A stretch of 64,000 bases of DNA from Bacillus pumilus (GTDB lineage: Bacteria; Bacillota; Bacilli; Bacillales; Bacillaceae), in assembly GCF_024498355.1 (NCBI RefSeq), contig NZ_CP101833.1:3453001-3517000 (forward strand), written 5' to 3'. A program made the translations under genes and the position numbers. This document shows, piece by piece, positions 49,428 to 57,436 of this stretch. How positions within the stretch are numbered: the stretch's first letter is position 1; every line of letters starts with the position of its first letter. The notes below the pieces were generated by a model. The model was not told where the DNA came from. It saw only the letters and a program-made list of their open reading frames with translations, and made no database searches.

Positions 49428-49478
49428 TTATAGGAATATTTTTTTCGACATTCAACGATCAAAAAGAAAATAATTTTC
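49428..49478 (-). promoter_or_regulatory. Promoter and operator-like palindrome of gntKP
   Basis: On the minus strand, TTGAAT (49450-49455) and TATAAT (49428-49433) are 16 bases apart. Directly upstream of the -35 is GAAAATAATTTTC (49466-49478), a near-perfect 13-bp palindrome of the kind bound by RpiR-type regulators. The adjacent RpiR gene is the obvious candidate (inference). Confidence 0.6.
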
Positions 49479-49546
49479 ATTTAAAACCTCAGAAACGTTA
49501 CCACAACAGCATTTTTCACTAATAGAAAAATTTATTTTTGAAACCA

Positions 49547-50404
49547 TTACACCCTTTTTTGAGAAATGATTTCTCTCATTTGCTTTAAATTTGTTAATGT
49601 TTCCTGCTGCCTTAAATGCGCAAGTGCAAAGTATAGAACATCAATCACAGTAAGCTGAGCAAGCCTGGCGGACATCGCTTCCGTTCGGAAAGCCGTTTCT
49701 TGCGTTGATGTATACAACGTGACATCTGCAATCTGACTCAATGGCGAGCGCTGGTAGCTTGTAATGCCAATGGTTTTCGCTCCTTTTTCCTTGGCTGTTT
49801 TCATCGCATCAAGTAAATCTTTATTTCGACCAGAATGAGATATACCGAGCACTGTGCTCTTTTGATCAAGCAGACCTGCTGACATCGCTTGAAAGTGAGA
49901 ATCTGTATGAACAATACAATTAATGCCTGTCCTCATAAATTTGTGAAAAGCATCTGTGGCGATGAGACCAGACCCACCGCTGCCATAAAATTCTAAGCGC
50001 TCAGCTTCATGGATTAATTGTATGGCTTTTTTTACATCTTCTGGATTCAACAATTGAAAACTATCCTTTAATGCAGTTATATTTGCCTGAAATACCTTTT
50101 GCATAAAAACAGCGGTATCATCGTCAAGACTCATCTCTTCATCTACATAATCAGGCTTTGTTTGGTCTATTTCCTGGGCAATAGCAATCTTCAAATCTTG
50201 ATAGCCCTCAAATCCAAGCCTTTTACAGAGACGAAAAATCGTTGCCTCTGAGCTCGCTGTCTTTTTGGCAAGCTCTACAATAGACAAATGGATGATGTCG
50301 CGGGGTTCACTCGTAATAAGTTCTGCAATTGCTTTCAACTTTGGCGGCAATCCTCTGCTTGCTGCCCGTATCTTTTCAATACTACTTAAACTGACAGAAG
50401 CCAA
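49547..50404 (-). CDS. RpiR-family regulator, likely of gluconate genes
   Basis: This 285-residue regulator has an RpiR helix-turn-helix (LSIVELAKKTASSEATIFRLCKRLGFEGYQDLK, about 40-75) and an SIS domain (about 120-250, LEFYGSGGSGLIATDAFHKFMRTGI). It starts at TTG 50404 behind AAGGAGTG. In B. subtilis the gnt operon is run by a GntR-type repressor. Here an RpiR-type protein occupies that position upstream of gntK-gntP and probably senses 6-phosphogluconate (inference). It is a paralogue of the gene at 3044. Confidence 0.88.
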   Translation of the reverse strand: MASVSLSSIEKIRAASRGLPPKLKAIAELITSEPRDIIHLSIVELAKKTASSEATIFRLCKRLGFEGYQDLKIAIAQEIDQTKPDYVDEEMSLDDDTAVFMQKVFQANITALKDSFQLLNPEDVKKAIQLIHEAERLEFYGSGGSGLIATDAFHKFMRTGINCIVHTDSHFQAMSAGLLDQKSTVLGISHSGRNKDLLDAMKTAKEKGAKTIGITSYQRSPLSQIADVTLYTSTQETAFRTEAMSARLAQLTVIDVLYFALAHLRQQETLTNLKQMREIISQKRV

Positions 50405-50461
50405 TCGACTTCACTCCTTCCCGATAATGTGAGCGCATACATTTCCTCATGTTCTCATCTT

Positions 50462-50495
50462 ATAAAAAAGAAGCCTGTTTGCACAGACTACTTTT
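50462..50495 (-). terminator. Terminator of the nucleoside hydrolase gene
   Basis: An imperfect stem (AAAAGAAGCCTG with CAGACTACTTTT) with A and T flanks follows the nucleoside hydrolase stop. Confidence 0.65.
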
Positions 50496-51431
50496 TTAAG
50501 AATTCATGACTTGGATCAATAATTCAAAGAAAGCCTCAGCATCTACATCCATACATACTTGGACGTTGCGCTCTTTCTCCCATTGATGCTGAAAATCACA
50601 TATCATCTGACCATCACAAAACTCACTCTTCGTCTCCACGTCTACATGAAAAGCCTGTGTGCTCACGTGCTGCTTGTCAATGGCAAGACTTACAGCAAGC
50701 GGATCATGCATGGCACACGCCCACACACCATTACGCTCAAAATAGCGCTGGCGGTAAATGCTTGTACTCTCTCTTATATAACTCGCCAAAGTTTCATTCT
50801 GAATGGCGTCGATTTTTTCATCCGTTAACAAGACCTGCCTTGTGACATCTAATCCAACTTGAGTCAATGAAGGGAACCCAGCCTCAAGCACCAATTTCGC
50901 CGCTTCTGGGTCTGCATATGTATTGAATTCCGCAACCGGTGTGACGTTCCCCTGTCCCTGCACGACACCACCCATAAAAATGACTTCTTTGACGTGATGA
51001 ATCAGCTCAGGGCATTTTTTCACCGCAAGGGCTAAATTTGTTAAAGGTCCTGTCAACACAAGCGTGACCTGCTGCGAATACTGCATCACTTGGTCGATGA
51101 TAAAATCAGGCGCAAAACCTTCATCTGCGGTCTTCTTAGGCTCGACATCCTTTAAAGCACCGCCAATTCCATCCTCCCCATGCACCCGATGTTCATAATG
51201 AGGGGCTCTCAAAAGAGGCGTCGCTGCACCTTTGATGACAGGGATTTCCTCTGCCTCAACCAGCTCAAGCACTTTACACGTATTCAACGTCGCCGCATCA
51301 ACAGACACATTCCCGCACACTGTTGTCATCCCCAACATATCAAACTGCTGACTTTTCACTGCAAGCAAAATACCAATCGCATCATCAATTCCAGTATCTA
51401 CATCCAAGATCAATTTCTTTTTATTTGCCAT
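50496..51431 (-). CDS. iunH: Inosine/uridine-preferring nucleoside hydrolase
   Basis: This 311-residue enzyme cleaves ribonucleosides to base and ribose. The N-terminal calcium cluster LDVDTGIDDAIGILLA (about 9-24), VLTGPLTNLALAVKKCPEL, FMGGVVQGQGNVTPVAEFNTYADPEAA and a C-terminal HDPLAVSLA are all present, matching the IUNH family. ATG start; monocistronic with its own terminator at 50462. It may complement the deo pathway in nucleoside salvage. Confidence 0.94.
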   Translation of the reverse strand: MANKKKLILDVDTGIDDAIGILLAVKSQQFDMLGMTTVCGNVSVDAATLNTCKVLELVEAEEIPVIKGAATPLLRAPHYEHRVHGEDGIGGALKDVEPKKTADEGFAPDFIIDQVMQYSQQVTLVLTGPLTNLALAVKKCPELIHHVKEVIFMGGVVQGQGNVTPVAEFNTYADPEAAKLVLEAGFPSLTQVGLDVTRQVLLTDEKIDAIQNETLASYIRESTSIYRQRYFERNGVWACAMHDPLAVSLAIDKQHVSTQAFHVDVETKSEFCDGQMICDFQHQWEKERNVQVCMDVDAEAFFELLIQVMNS

Positions 51432-51528
51432 GTTTGAAAACTCTCCCTTATTTGAAAGTGTTGTTAGGGGAATGATAGCATATTATTTTTGAAATTGATT
51501 TAGGGAATCAATCGGCTTTGTCGACTTG

Positions 51529-52011
51529 TTATTTCCCTTTTTCTCCAATGTCTTTCAGATATTGTTCGCGTTCTTTTTCAGAGAGTCGCTTAAGATAGTT
51601 TTCCTTTAATTCTGGTTCATCTTTAAATTTATCCCAATCTTTAAAACGATATGACAACTCAGGATCATAACTCATTGAACCTATTTTTTTAGCTCTATAT
51701 TGTAAAGAAGCTGAAAATCCGTACTTCTCCGGTTCATTATTTATATAGCCATCTATTGTAATATCCCCCATAGGATTGATGGTCACATCTTTTTCAAACG
51801 TTATGGTTTTGATAAAGTTATGAATATCTCTTTTGTGTAAGTGCTCTTCAATCTTGGGTTTCATCTTCTCTGCAAGTCCTTCTGCTTTTGCTTGATCACT
51901 CTTGACCGCATTATTAGATTGGCTATGCTTGTTAACCTGAACGATTAACAAAGTCACTGCGACAAGGATGACTACAAACAATACAGATAAAAGCTTTATT
52001 GTGTTTTTCAT
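51529..52011 (-). CDS. DUF1433-like membrane-anchored protein, copy 2
   Basis: This 160-residue protein has an N-terminal transmembrane anchor (MKNTIKLLSVLFVVILVAVTLLIVQV) and an exposed domain (AEGLAEKMKPKIEEHLHKRDIHNFIKTITFEKDVTINPMGDITIDGYINNEPEKYGFSAS...YRFKDWDKFKDEPELKENYLKRL). It closely matches the next gene and resembles DUF1433 proteins, which include the immunity lipoprotein TilA in Staphylococcus as I recall it. No lipobox Cys is seen. ATG 52011 lies 11 bases after AAGGTGG. It sits divergent from the lipase gene. Proposed role: immunity to the neighbouring lipase. Confidence 0.75.
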   Translation of the reverse strand: MKNTIKLLSVLFVVILVAVTLLIVQVNKHSQSNNAVKSDQAKAEGLAEKMKPKIEEHLHKRDIHNFIKTITFEKDVTINPMGDITIDGYINNEPEKYGFSASLQYRAKKIGSMSYDPELSYRFKDWDKFKDEPELKENYLKRLSEKEREQYLKDIGEKGK

Positions 52012-52045
52012 GTCTACCGTTGCCACCTTCTTAATAATGAAAAAT

Positions 52046-52074
52046 AAAAAAACAGGTAGATGATTACCTGTTTT
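52046..52074 (-). terminator. Hairpin between the two DUF1433-like genes
   Basis: AAACAGGTA and TACCTGTTT form a stem followed on the minus strand by a T-run in the 63-base gap. It probably limits transcription of the second copy from the first gene's promoter. Confidence 0.75.
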
Positions 52075-52572
52075 TTATTTTTCTCCAATATCCTTAAGAT
52101 ACTGTTCACGTTCTTTTTCAGAAAGTCTTTTAAGATAGTTTTCCTTTATTTCAGGCTCATCTTTATATTTATCCCAGTCTTTAAAGCGATATGATAAATC
52201 AGGGGAGTGGCTCATCGACCCTATTTCATTAGATCTGTATATCAATGATGCAGAGAAATGATATTTTTCAGGCTGATTATTTATATATCCATCAACTGTA
52301 ATATAACCCATAGGGCTTATGGTTACATCTTTTTCAAATGTGATGGTTTTTATAAAATTGTAGATATCTTCTTCATGTAAACGTTCTTCAATTTTTGGTT
52401 TCATCTTTTCTGCGAATTCTTCTGCCTTTTCTTGATCGCTTTTTTCTTGCACAGTAATCTTACCTCCTGAATCATTCGATTTTTTTTCATTAATTTGTTG
52501 TAGTATAAGTGCAACTACCAAAATGATAACAATAGTAAGTAAAATTAATACCAATTTCAATGTGTTTTTCAT
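52075..52572 (-). CDS. DUF1433-like membrane-anchored protein, copy 1
   Basis: This 165-residue protein has a single N-terminal membrane helix (MKNTLKLVLILLTIVIILVVALILQQI), a short Ser/Lys linker and a conserved outer domain (EKMKPKIEERLHEEDIYNFIKTITFEKDVTISPMGYITVDGYINNQPEKYHFSASLIYRSN...). It has about 70 percent identity by eye with its neighbour, indicating a tandem duplication. It is transcribed away from the lipase gene, with 111 bases between starts. As membrane-held, outward-facing proteins they would suit protection from a secreted phospholipase. Confidence 0.75.
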   Translation of the reverse strand: MKNTLKLVLILLTIVIILVVALILQQINEKKSNDSGGKITVQEKSDQEKAEEFAEKMKPKIEERLHEEDIYNFIKTITFEKDVTISPMGYITVDGYINNQPEKYHFSASLIYRSNEIGSMSHSPDLSYRFKDWDKYKDEPEIKENYLKRLSEKEREQYLKDIGEK

Positions 52573-52683
52573 CAAGAAATATCCACCTTTAAATATTTTA
52601 ATTGATAGATCCGTTCTTTTTATAGATATATATTATACTTTAATTTATAATATTATATGATAAATATTACAGGAGTGACAATT

Positions 52684-54168
52684 TTGTCTAAAAACAGATC
52701 CCACTTTCAGCTTAACGACAAAGACTATAATCTTATTTCGAATGCATCTTACAAAATAGATTATTACAAAAAAGCAAGCGACATAGTTATAGGAAATGGT
52801 AGAAAAATGTATGTCGTTGATTATAAAGAAACAACTAAAGGTCTTAATGCACTAACTATCGTTTCCGAAGAAGATTTTGATCGCTCCGATGGCGGAAGAG
52901 ACCTCCACAAAATCAAAAACGCAGTCATCGCTTACCGCGGTTCAGAACCGATTGGCGCAGGCCAATATAAAGATACCATTAAAAAACATGGAAAAAAAGA
53001 GTCAGATGATCTTCTTTCTACCATTTTGACGAAGCTGCCTCCTTTTCGTCAGTCACAGACGTCAAAGGAAGTTACGACGAAGGTGGCGACAGGGACAACG
53101 ACCTATACAAATGAAATTGTTCAAGATTGGATGATTTCAGATACAAAGTATCTGATTAAAAATATCCCTTTTGAACACGGCGAAGAGAATCAAATGGTTC
53201 AAGCAGATCGTTATGCAAAAGAGATACATAAGAAAATGCCGAATGCCAAGATGTATGTCACAGGGCATTCACTCGGCGGGTCTAATGCTTCCTATGTTCT
53301 TGTGAAAAATGACTTTATTAAAGGCGGCGTGACGTTTGAGAATCCAAATATTTATCCAAATCTATCAGATGGTTTACAAGCCAGAGCACTAAAAGGCGAT
53401 TACCGCAGTAGATTAACAGAATATATCAATCTCAACGACGGGCTTTCTCTTTTAAATCGACATACGACAGAAATCGGTCAAGTGAAAGTGATGTATGATG
53501 CCGCTTTACCTGAAGGCGTCGATTACTCCGAGGACTCCTCTAAAGCCGTCCAAATCATGAAAGATCTCCTCAATCGGGCAATGAGCGTTAATCCTTCACT
53601 GGATGCAAATTTGTTTCTTGAAGCCCTCGCTGGCAGCCATGGCTTAGATCGGTATGCATTTTCATCAGATGGCTCCGTTGAAACCATTGATGATATGTTG
53701 AGAAAAAACCCTTCTCTCTCTGCCGCCATGTTACATCAATTGAGTCAGTCGAATGTTCACCCGCAAAGTGTGGTGGCGATTTTAATCAAGTCGCATGTTC
53801 TCATGAACACGGGTCGTCAATTCTCATCACTTACCGAGCACAATATGCAGCAAATCATTCGCAAAATCGAGAAACTCGATGACAAAGTGGATCAATCTGT
53901 GGAACGGGTACGCTCGAGATACAAACAGATTGTTGGCTTTGGTTCGTATGATCAGCTGACGGCTTCAGATGTGGATGATGTGATTCGTCACTTAAAAACG
54001 GAGGGACTTGAGAACGAGTTCTATTCAGTCAAAAAGTATGATACGGCGGTTGATAGCGCGATGAATATAAAAAGGTGGCTGGACTCAATATCAGATGATA
54101 TGAGCCAGCTAGGGAAAGAATACCATGATGCAGATACAGCCCTGGCAAAGAATATGGGAATTTCTTAA
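52684..54168 (+). CDS. Lipase with C-terminal helical domain (TslA-like type VII toxin candidate)
   Basis: This 494-residue protein has no signal peptide. Residues 1 to about 330 form an alpha/beta hydrolase of the lipase-3 type, with AYRGSE, nucleophile S196 in MYVTGHSLGGSNASY, a likely Asp in YINLNDGLS and His in GSHGLDRYAF. Residues about 360-494 are helical (SLTEHNMQQIIRKIEKLDDKVDQSVERVRSRYKQ...WLDSISDDMSQLGKEYHDADTALAK), like an LXG targeting region placed at the C-terminus. This is the 'reverse' order of staphylococcal TslA. TTG 52684 has GGAGTG 7 bases ahead. It is followed by a small helical gene and divergent from DUF1433-like genes. Confidence 0.82.
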   Translation: MSKNRSHFQLNDKDYNLISNASYKIDYYKKASDIVIGNGRKMYVVDYKETTKGLNALTIVSEEDFDRSDGGRDLHKIKNAVIAYRGSEPIGAGQYKDTIKKHGKKESDDLLSTILTKLPPFRQSQTSKEVTTKVATGTTTYTNEIVQDWMISDTKYLIKNIPFEHGEENQMVQADRYAKEIHKKMPNAKMYVTGHSLGGSNASYVLVKNDFIKGGVTFENPNIYPNLSDGLQARALKGDYRSRLTEYINLNDGLSLLNRHTTEIGQVKVMYDAALPEGVDYSEDSSKAVQIMKDLLNRAMSVNPSLDANLFLEALAGSHGLDRYAFSSDGSVETIDDMLRKNPSLSAAMLHQLSQSNVHPQSVVAILIKSHVLMNTGRQFSSLTEHNMQQIIRKIEKLDDKVDQSVERVRSRYKQIVGFGSYDQLTASDVDDVIRHLKTEGLENEFYSVKKYDTAVDSAMNIKRWLDSISDDMSQLGKEYHDADTALAKNMGIS

Positions 54169-54180
54169 GGAGAACGAAGA

Positions 54181-54591
54181 ATGGAATTTTCAAAGAAACA
54201 ACCAACAGATGCAGATCGTTTTTTGCAACGAATGACAGATACGCATACATCAAGCTCCGTCTTTTCTCAAACAAACTTTCATACAGAAGATATGACATCA
54301 GCAGAGCTGGCTGCTTTAAAAGCAAAGATCAAAGAAGAACAGAAAACAGCACTAATCAGAGCCATCCGGCATCAGCTTCAACATGAATTTGCAGAAGACC
54401 GCAAAGAAGCGGGAGAAATTTTAGATCTGATTGATGAACTTCTGATCAAAGTCTATAAACATAAAAAGCAAATTCACACGCATATGTCAGGTCAAGCCAT
54501 TGACGCATTAATAGAAAAAATCGAACAAAGACTCACGTTTTTCGAACTGAAAGAAGATGTTCAATCCGCCATCAACTCGATTGGCATTTAG
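54181..54591 (+). CDS. Small helical partner protein (TlaA/TlaB-like candidate)
   Basis: This 136-residue protein is predicted almost fully helical after a polar N-terminus (SAELAALKAKIKEEQKTALIRAIRHQLQHEF...AGEILDLIDELLIKVYKHKKQIHTHMSGQAIDALIEKIEQRLTFFELKEDVQSAI). It begins 12 bases after the lipase stop behind AAGGAGAACG, so they are co-transcribed. In the staphylococcal system, small helical partners bind the C-terminal domain of the lipase for type VII export. Size, helix content and position fit that role, though sequence homology was not tested. Confidence 0.72.
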   Translation: MEFSKKQPTDADRFLQRMTDTHTSSSVFSQTNFHTEDMTSAELAALKAKIKEEQKTALIRAIRHQLQHEFAEDRKEAGEILDLIDELLIKVYKHKKQIHTHMSGQAIDALIEKIEQRLTFFELKEDVQSAINSIGI

Positions 54592-54673
54592 AAGAACCTC
54601 TCAGTCCGATGAATCTTTTCCCCGCCTCACTCGTATATACTAAAAGAGTGATTGTTTGAAAGGAGATTTGTTT

Positions 54674-56350
54674 GTGGGATATATTTTGTTATTTTCGGTT
54701 GTGATCGGTCTTGTATTGACCCTTTTGCTCACACCGCTCAGGTTGATTATTAGAAAGAAAGGAACAGAACAGCAGGTTCCTCTTATGTGGATTGCAGGCC
54801 TTGCTTTGCTGTTCATGATCGGTATTTTTGTTTTCTATTACATGACCAATTTAGACCGTAACCCTTCATCCCTATGGCTGATTGGACTTGTTGTAACAGC
54901 AGCAGGCGCCTTTTTGTCAGTCGGATTGGAGCGGAAGATCAAAGGCGTGTTGTTCCTTATTCTTTTGCTACTTGGTGTTTATATGGCGACAGCTTTTCTA
55001 TTCAATGCGAATGAGAAATTCGATGTCTCCAAAATGGAGCAAAAAGTGGAAATCAAAGCGTTTGATGAGACAGAAACACCTGCGAGTGTACCGCCTCAAT
55101 TTGCTCGCAATAAAATGAAGAAATCGTTCGGACAGGTTCCAAACACAAGCTACTACGAGCTTGGCAGCTTGCAAATTCAGAAGGTCAATGGTGAGTATGT
55201 GTACATCGCGCCAGTGGAATTCTCGGATTTCTTTAAATGGATTCGTTCAGGCAGTACGCCAGGTTACTTTACATTAAGTGCGACCGACTCATCTGCTAAT
55301 CCAAAGTTTGTGAAAACAGAGATGGTTTATACACCTTCCTCCTATTTCAACAAAGAAATTGAGCGGCATATCCGTCTCCAGTATCCAGATTTGATTTTCT
55401 ATGGAGACACTCAGCTGGAAATCAATGATGATGGCAAGCCTTATTACATTCAAACGTATGGCGATTTCATCTCTGCCAGAAACGGCTTTAAAGCGTCAGG
55501 CGTGGTCGTTGTTGATGCCAAAACTGGCGCAACGAAGAAATACTCCTTAGATCAAGTACCTGCCTTTATCGATGGTGCTGTTTCACCAGAGGCGATTAGT
55601 CTACAAAACAGTTATTTCGGAAACTATGTTCACGGTTTCTGGAACAGTATGTTTGGAAAATCGGATGTGAAGCTGCCTTCAGACGAGGGGACAGAAGCCA
55701 ATGTGAGTCCAGTGTTTGATTCAAAAGGAGAGATGTATTACTTCACCGATTTCACAAGTCCGAAAGAGGGCGTTGATTCCATGCTCGGGTATGCCCTGAC
55801 AAATGCCCGAACAGGAAAGGCCACGTATTACACCGGGAATCTTGAAGAGTCCTACATGGATTCTCAAGGAGCTTTGCAAATTATTGAGAAACGATTCATC
55901 GAGAAGAAATGGAAAGGGAGCATGCCGATTCTTTATAATTTCTATGGAGAAGCCAGCTGGCTCACACCTGTTCTCGATTCAAATGGGTTCCTGCAAAACT
56001 ACTTTATTGTCTCTGCGGCCAACCCTGAAATCTCTGCGTACGCTTCAACACCAAACGAAGCACTGAGAGCTTATAAAACAGCTCTTCAAAAGGGCGGCGG
56101 CACGGTCAACAGCTCATCTAAGCAAGAAAAGAAAGATGCCGTAGGCAAGGTCAAACGTGTGTATAAAGAAAAGACCGGTGATTACACAACCGTCACCTTC
56201 CTACTAGACGATGGGAAAAACTACACCATGTCATCTGAAAAAGAGCCTCTTATTATTTACTTAAAAGAAGGGGATCAAGTCACCATTAAGTACACAGATA
56301 CAGGTGAAATCTTCCTTCCAGTCGATGAAATAAACATCAAAGGATTATAA
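54674..56350 (+). CDS. Large membrane protein of unknown function
   Basis: This 558-residue protein starts at GTG 54674, 7 bases after AAAGGAGA, in preference to the TTG at 54656. Four hydrophobic segments occupy the first ~115 residues. About 440 extracytoplasmic residues with beta-strand-rich repeats follow (YGDTQLEINDDGKPYYIQTY, VVVVDAKTGATKKYSLDQVPAF, SPVFDSKGEMYYFTDF), ending in a small OB-like domain (VGKVKRVYKEKTGDYTTVTFLLDDGKNYTM...GDQVTIKYTDTGEIFLPVDEI). I recognise no named family. It follows the lipase operon by 82 bases but may be separate. Confidence 0.8.
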   Translation: MGYILLFSVVIGLVLTLLLTPLRLIIRKKGTEQQVPLMWIAGLALLFMIGIFVFYYMTNLDRNPSSLWLIGLVVTAAGAFLSVGLERKIKGVLFLILLLLGVYMATAFLFNANEKFDVSKMEQKVEIKAFDETETPASVPPQFARNKMKKSFGQVPNTSYYELGSLQIQKVNGEYVYIAPVEFSDFFKWIRSGSTPGYFTLSATDSSANPKFVKTEMVYTPSSYFNKEIERHIRLQYPDLIFYGDTQLEINDDGKPYYIQTYGDFISARNGFKASGVVVVDAKTGATKKYSLDQVPAFIDGAVSPEAISLQNSYFGNYVHGFWNSMFGKSDVKLPSDEGTEANVSPVFDSKGEMYYFTDFTSPKEGVDSMLGYALTNARTGKATYYTGNLEESYMDSQGALQIIEKRFIEKKWKGSMPILYNFYGEASWLTPVLDSNGFLQNYFIVSAANPEISAYASTPNEALRAYKTALQKGGGTVNSSSKQEKKDAVGKVKRVYKEKTGDYTTVTFLLDDGKNYTMSSEKEPLIIYLKEGDQVTIKYTDTGEIFLPVDEINIKGL

Positions 56351-56352
56351 AA

Positions 56353-56385
56353 AAGACGCTTCTCCTACTGCGGAGAAGCGTCTTT
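56353..56385. terminator. Bidirectional terminator
   Basis: GACGCTTCTCC (56355-56365) and GGAGAAGCGTC (56372-56382) form a perfect 11-bp stem between convergent genes. Confidence 0.95.
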
Positions 56386-57264
56386 TCTCTCTTTCCTCAA
56401 CAACTCAACAAGCAATTCCTTATTTTTATTCCCGCCTGTCATCGGTGATTCGACATAGGAAAATTTCCGTTTAAAGTCCATTCCCCTCACAGAAATGACA
56501 GCCAATTCCCCGCCAATGCTGCCTCGCTGGAGTACATATTTAGATAAAACAGACAGCCCCATCCCGTGAATGACAGCCTCTTTAATGGCTTGGTTGCTGC
56601 TAAATGTCACAAAGGTCCGCGCTTTCAGTCCATTTGATTTCAGGACGTGCTGTAAGTATTCCCCTGTACCTGATCCCTCTTCTCTTGTGATCCAGGTTTC
56701 GTTTTGCAATTGATCAATTGTGACATCCTTTTTCTTTGCAAACGGATGGTCTAATGGGGCAACGATGTAGAGTTCATCCTCTAGAAAGGTTTCCACAGAG
56801 AGTTCTTTATCATTTGTCTGTCCTTCAATGAGACCGATATCGACATGGAACAAACGGACATGTCTTGCGACTGCCTCTGTATTATCAATGACCACCTCAA
56901 TATCAACATGCGGATACAGCTGATGAAACTCCGCCAATATTTGCGGCAGCACGTACTCGCCAATCGTGAAGCTCGCTCCAATCGTCAGCTTCCCTCTTGC
57001 CAGATGATGATGCTCATAAATATCCTGCTTCGCCTGTTCATATAAACGAATGATTTGTTTTGAACGATGATAGAGCATATCCCCAGTTGGTGTAACGGTT
57101 AATTGCTTTGGCGAACGATTGAGCAGAACGGTCTGGAATTCCTGCTCCAAGTTCTTAATATGAAGACTGACACTCGGCTGAGAAATCCGCAGCTTCTGGG
57201 CTGCTTTTGTGAAGTTTTTCTCCTCCACGACTGTCACAAATGTCTTCAGTGCATCATAATACAT
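56365..57264 (-). CDS. LysR-family regulator
   Basis: This 299-residue LysR-type activator has the N-terminal winged helix (ALKTFVTVVEEKNFTKAAQKLRISQPSVSLHIKNLEQEF, about 5-45) and the substrate-binding domain with GKLTIGASFTIGEYVLPQIL. It resembles the CysL/YwqM branch. The gene's 3' end overlaps the terminator hairpin. It stands alone, with no obvious divergent target: the next upstream gene is ganR. Effector unknown. Confidence 0.9.
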   Translation of the reverse strand: MYYDALKTFVTVVEEKNFTKAAQKLRISQPSVSLHIKNLEQEFQTVLLNRSPKQLTVTPTGDMLYHRSKQIIRLYEQAKQDIYEHHHLARGKLTIGASFTIGEYVLPQILAEFHQLYPHVDIEVVIDNTEAVARHVRLFHVDIGLIEGQTNDKELSVETFLEDELYIVAPLDHPFAKKKDVTIDQLQNETWITREEGSGTGEYLQHVLKSNGLKARTFVTFSSNQAIKEAVIHGMGLSVLSKYVLQRGSIGGELAVISVRGMDFKRKFSYVESPMTGGNKNKELLVELLRKERKDASPQ

Positions 57265-57364
57265 CTGTCCCTCTCCTATCAGAAATCTTAATCCAACACC
57301 TTCATTACATATATCTTACTAATTCCTTTCCAGCTCGTAAAGAACCACCTAAACGAAAACAATT

Positions 57365-57384
57365 TAATAAAAATATTTACTAAT
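57365..57384 (+). promoter_or_regulatory. Probable GanR operator upstream of ganR
   Basis: AATAAAAATATTTACTAA resembles the GTAAAATATTTTAC palindrome found before ganS. It overlaps the ganR promoter region, suggesting autoregulation. Confidence 0.5.
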
Positions 57385-57436
57385 TTTTTTAAAGACTCTA
57401 TACTGAGAGGAGATATTTTCTATAGGAGGTGCTGAT

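Noticed and set aside
54656..54673. TTG start for the 564-codon frame
   Set aside because: That codon overlaps the AAAGGAGA ribosome site; GTG at 54674 has proper spacing.
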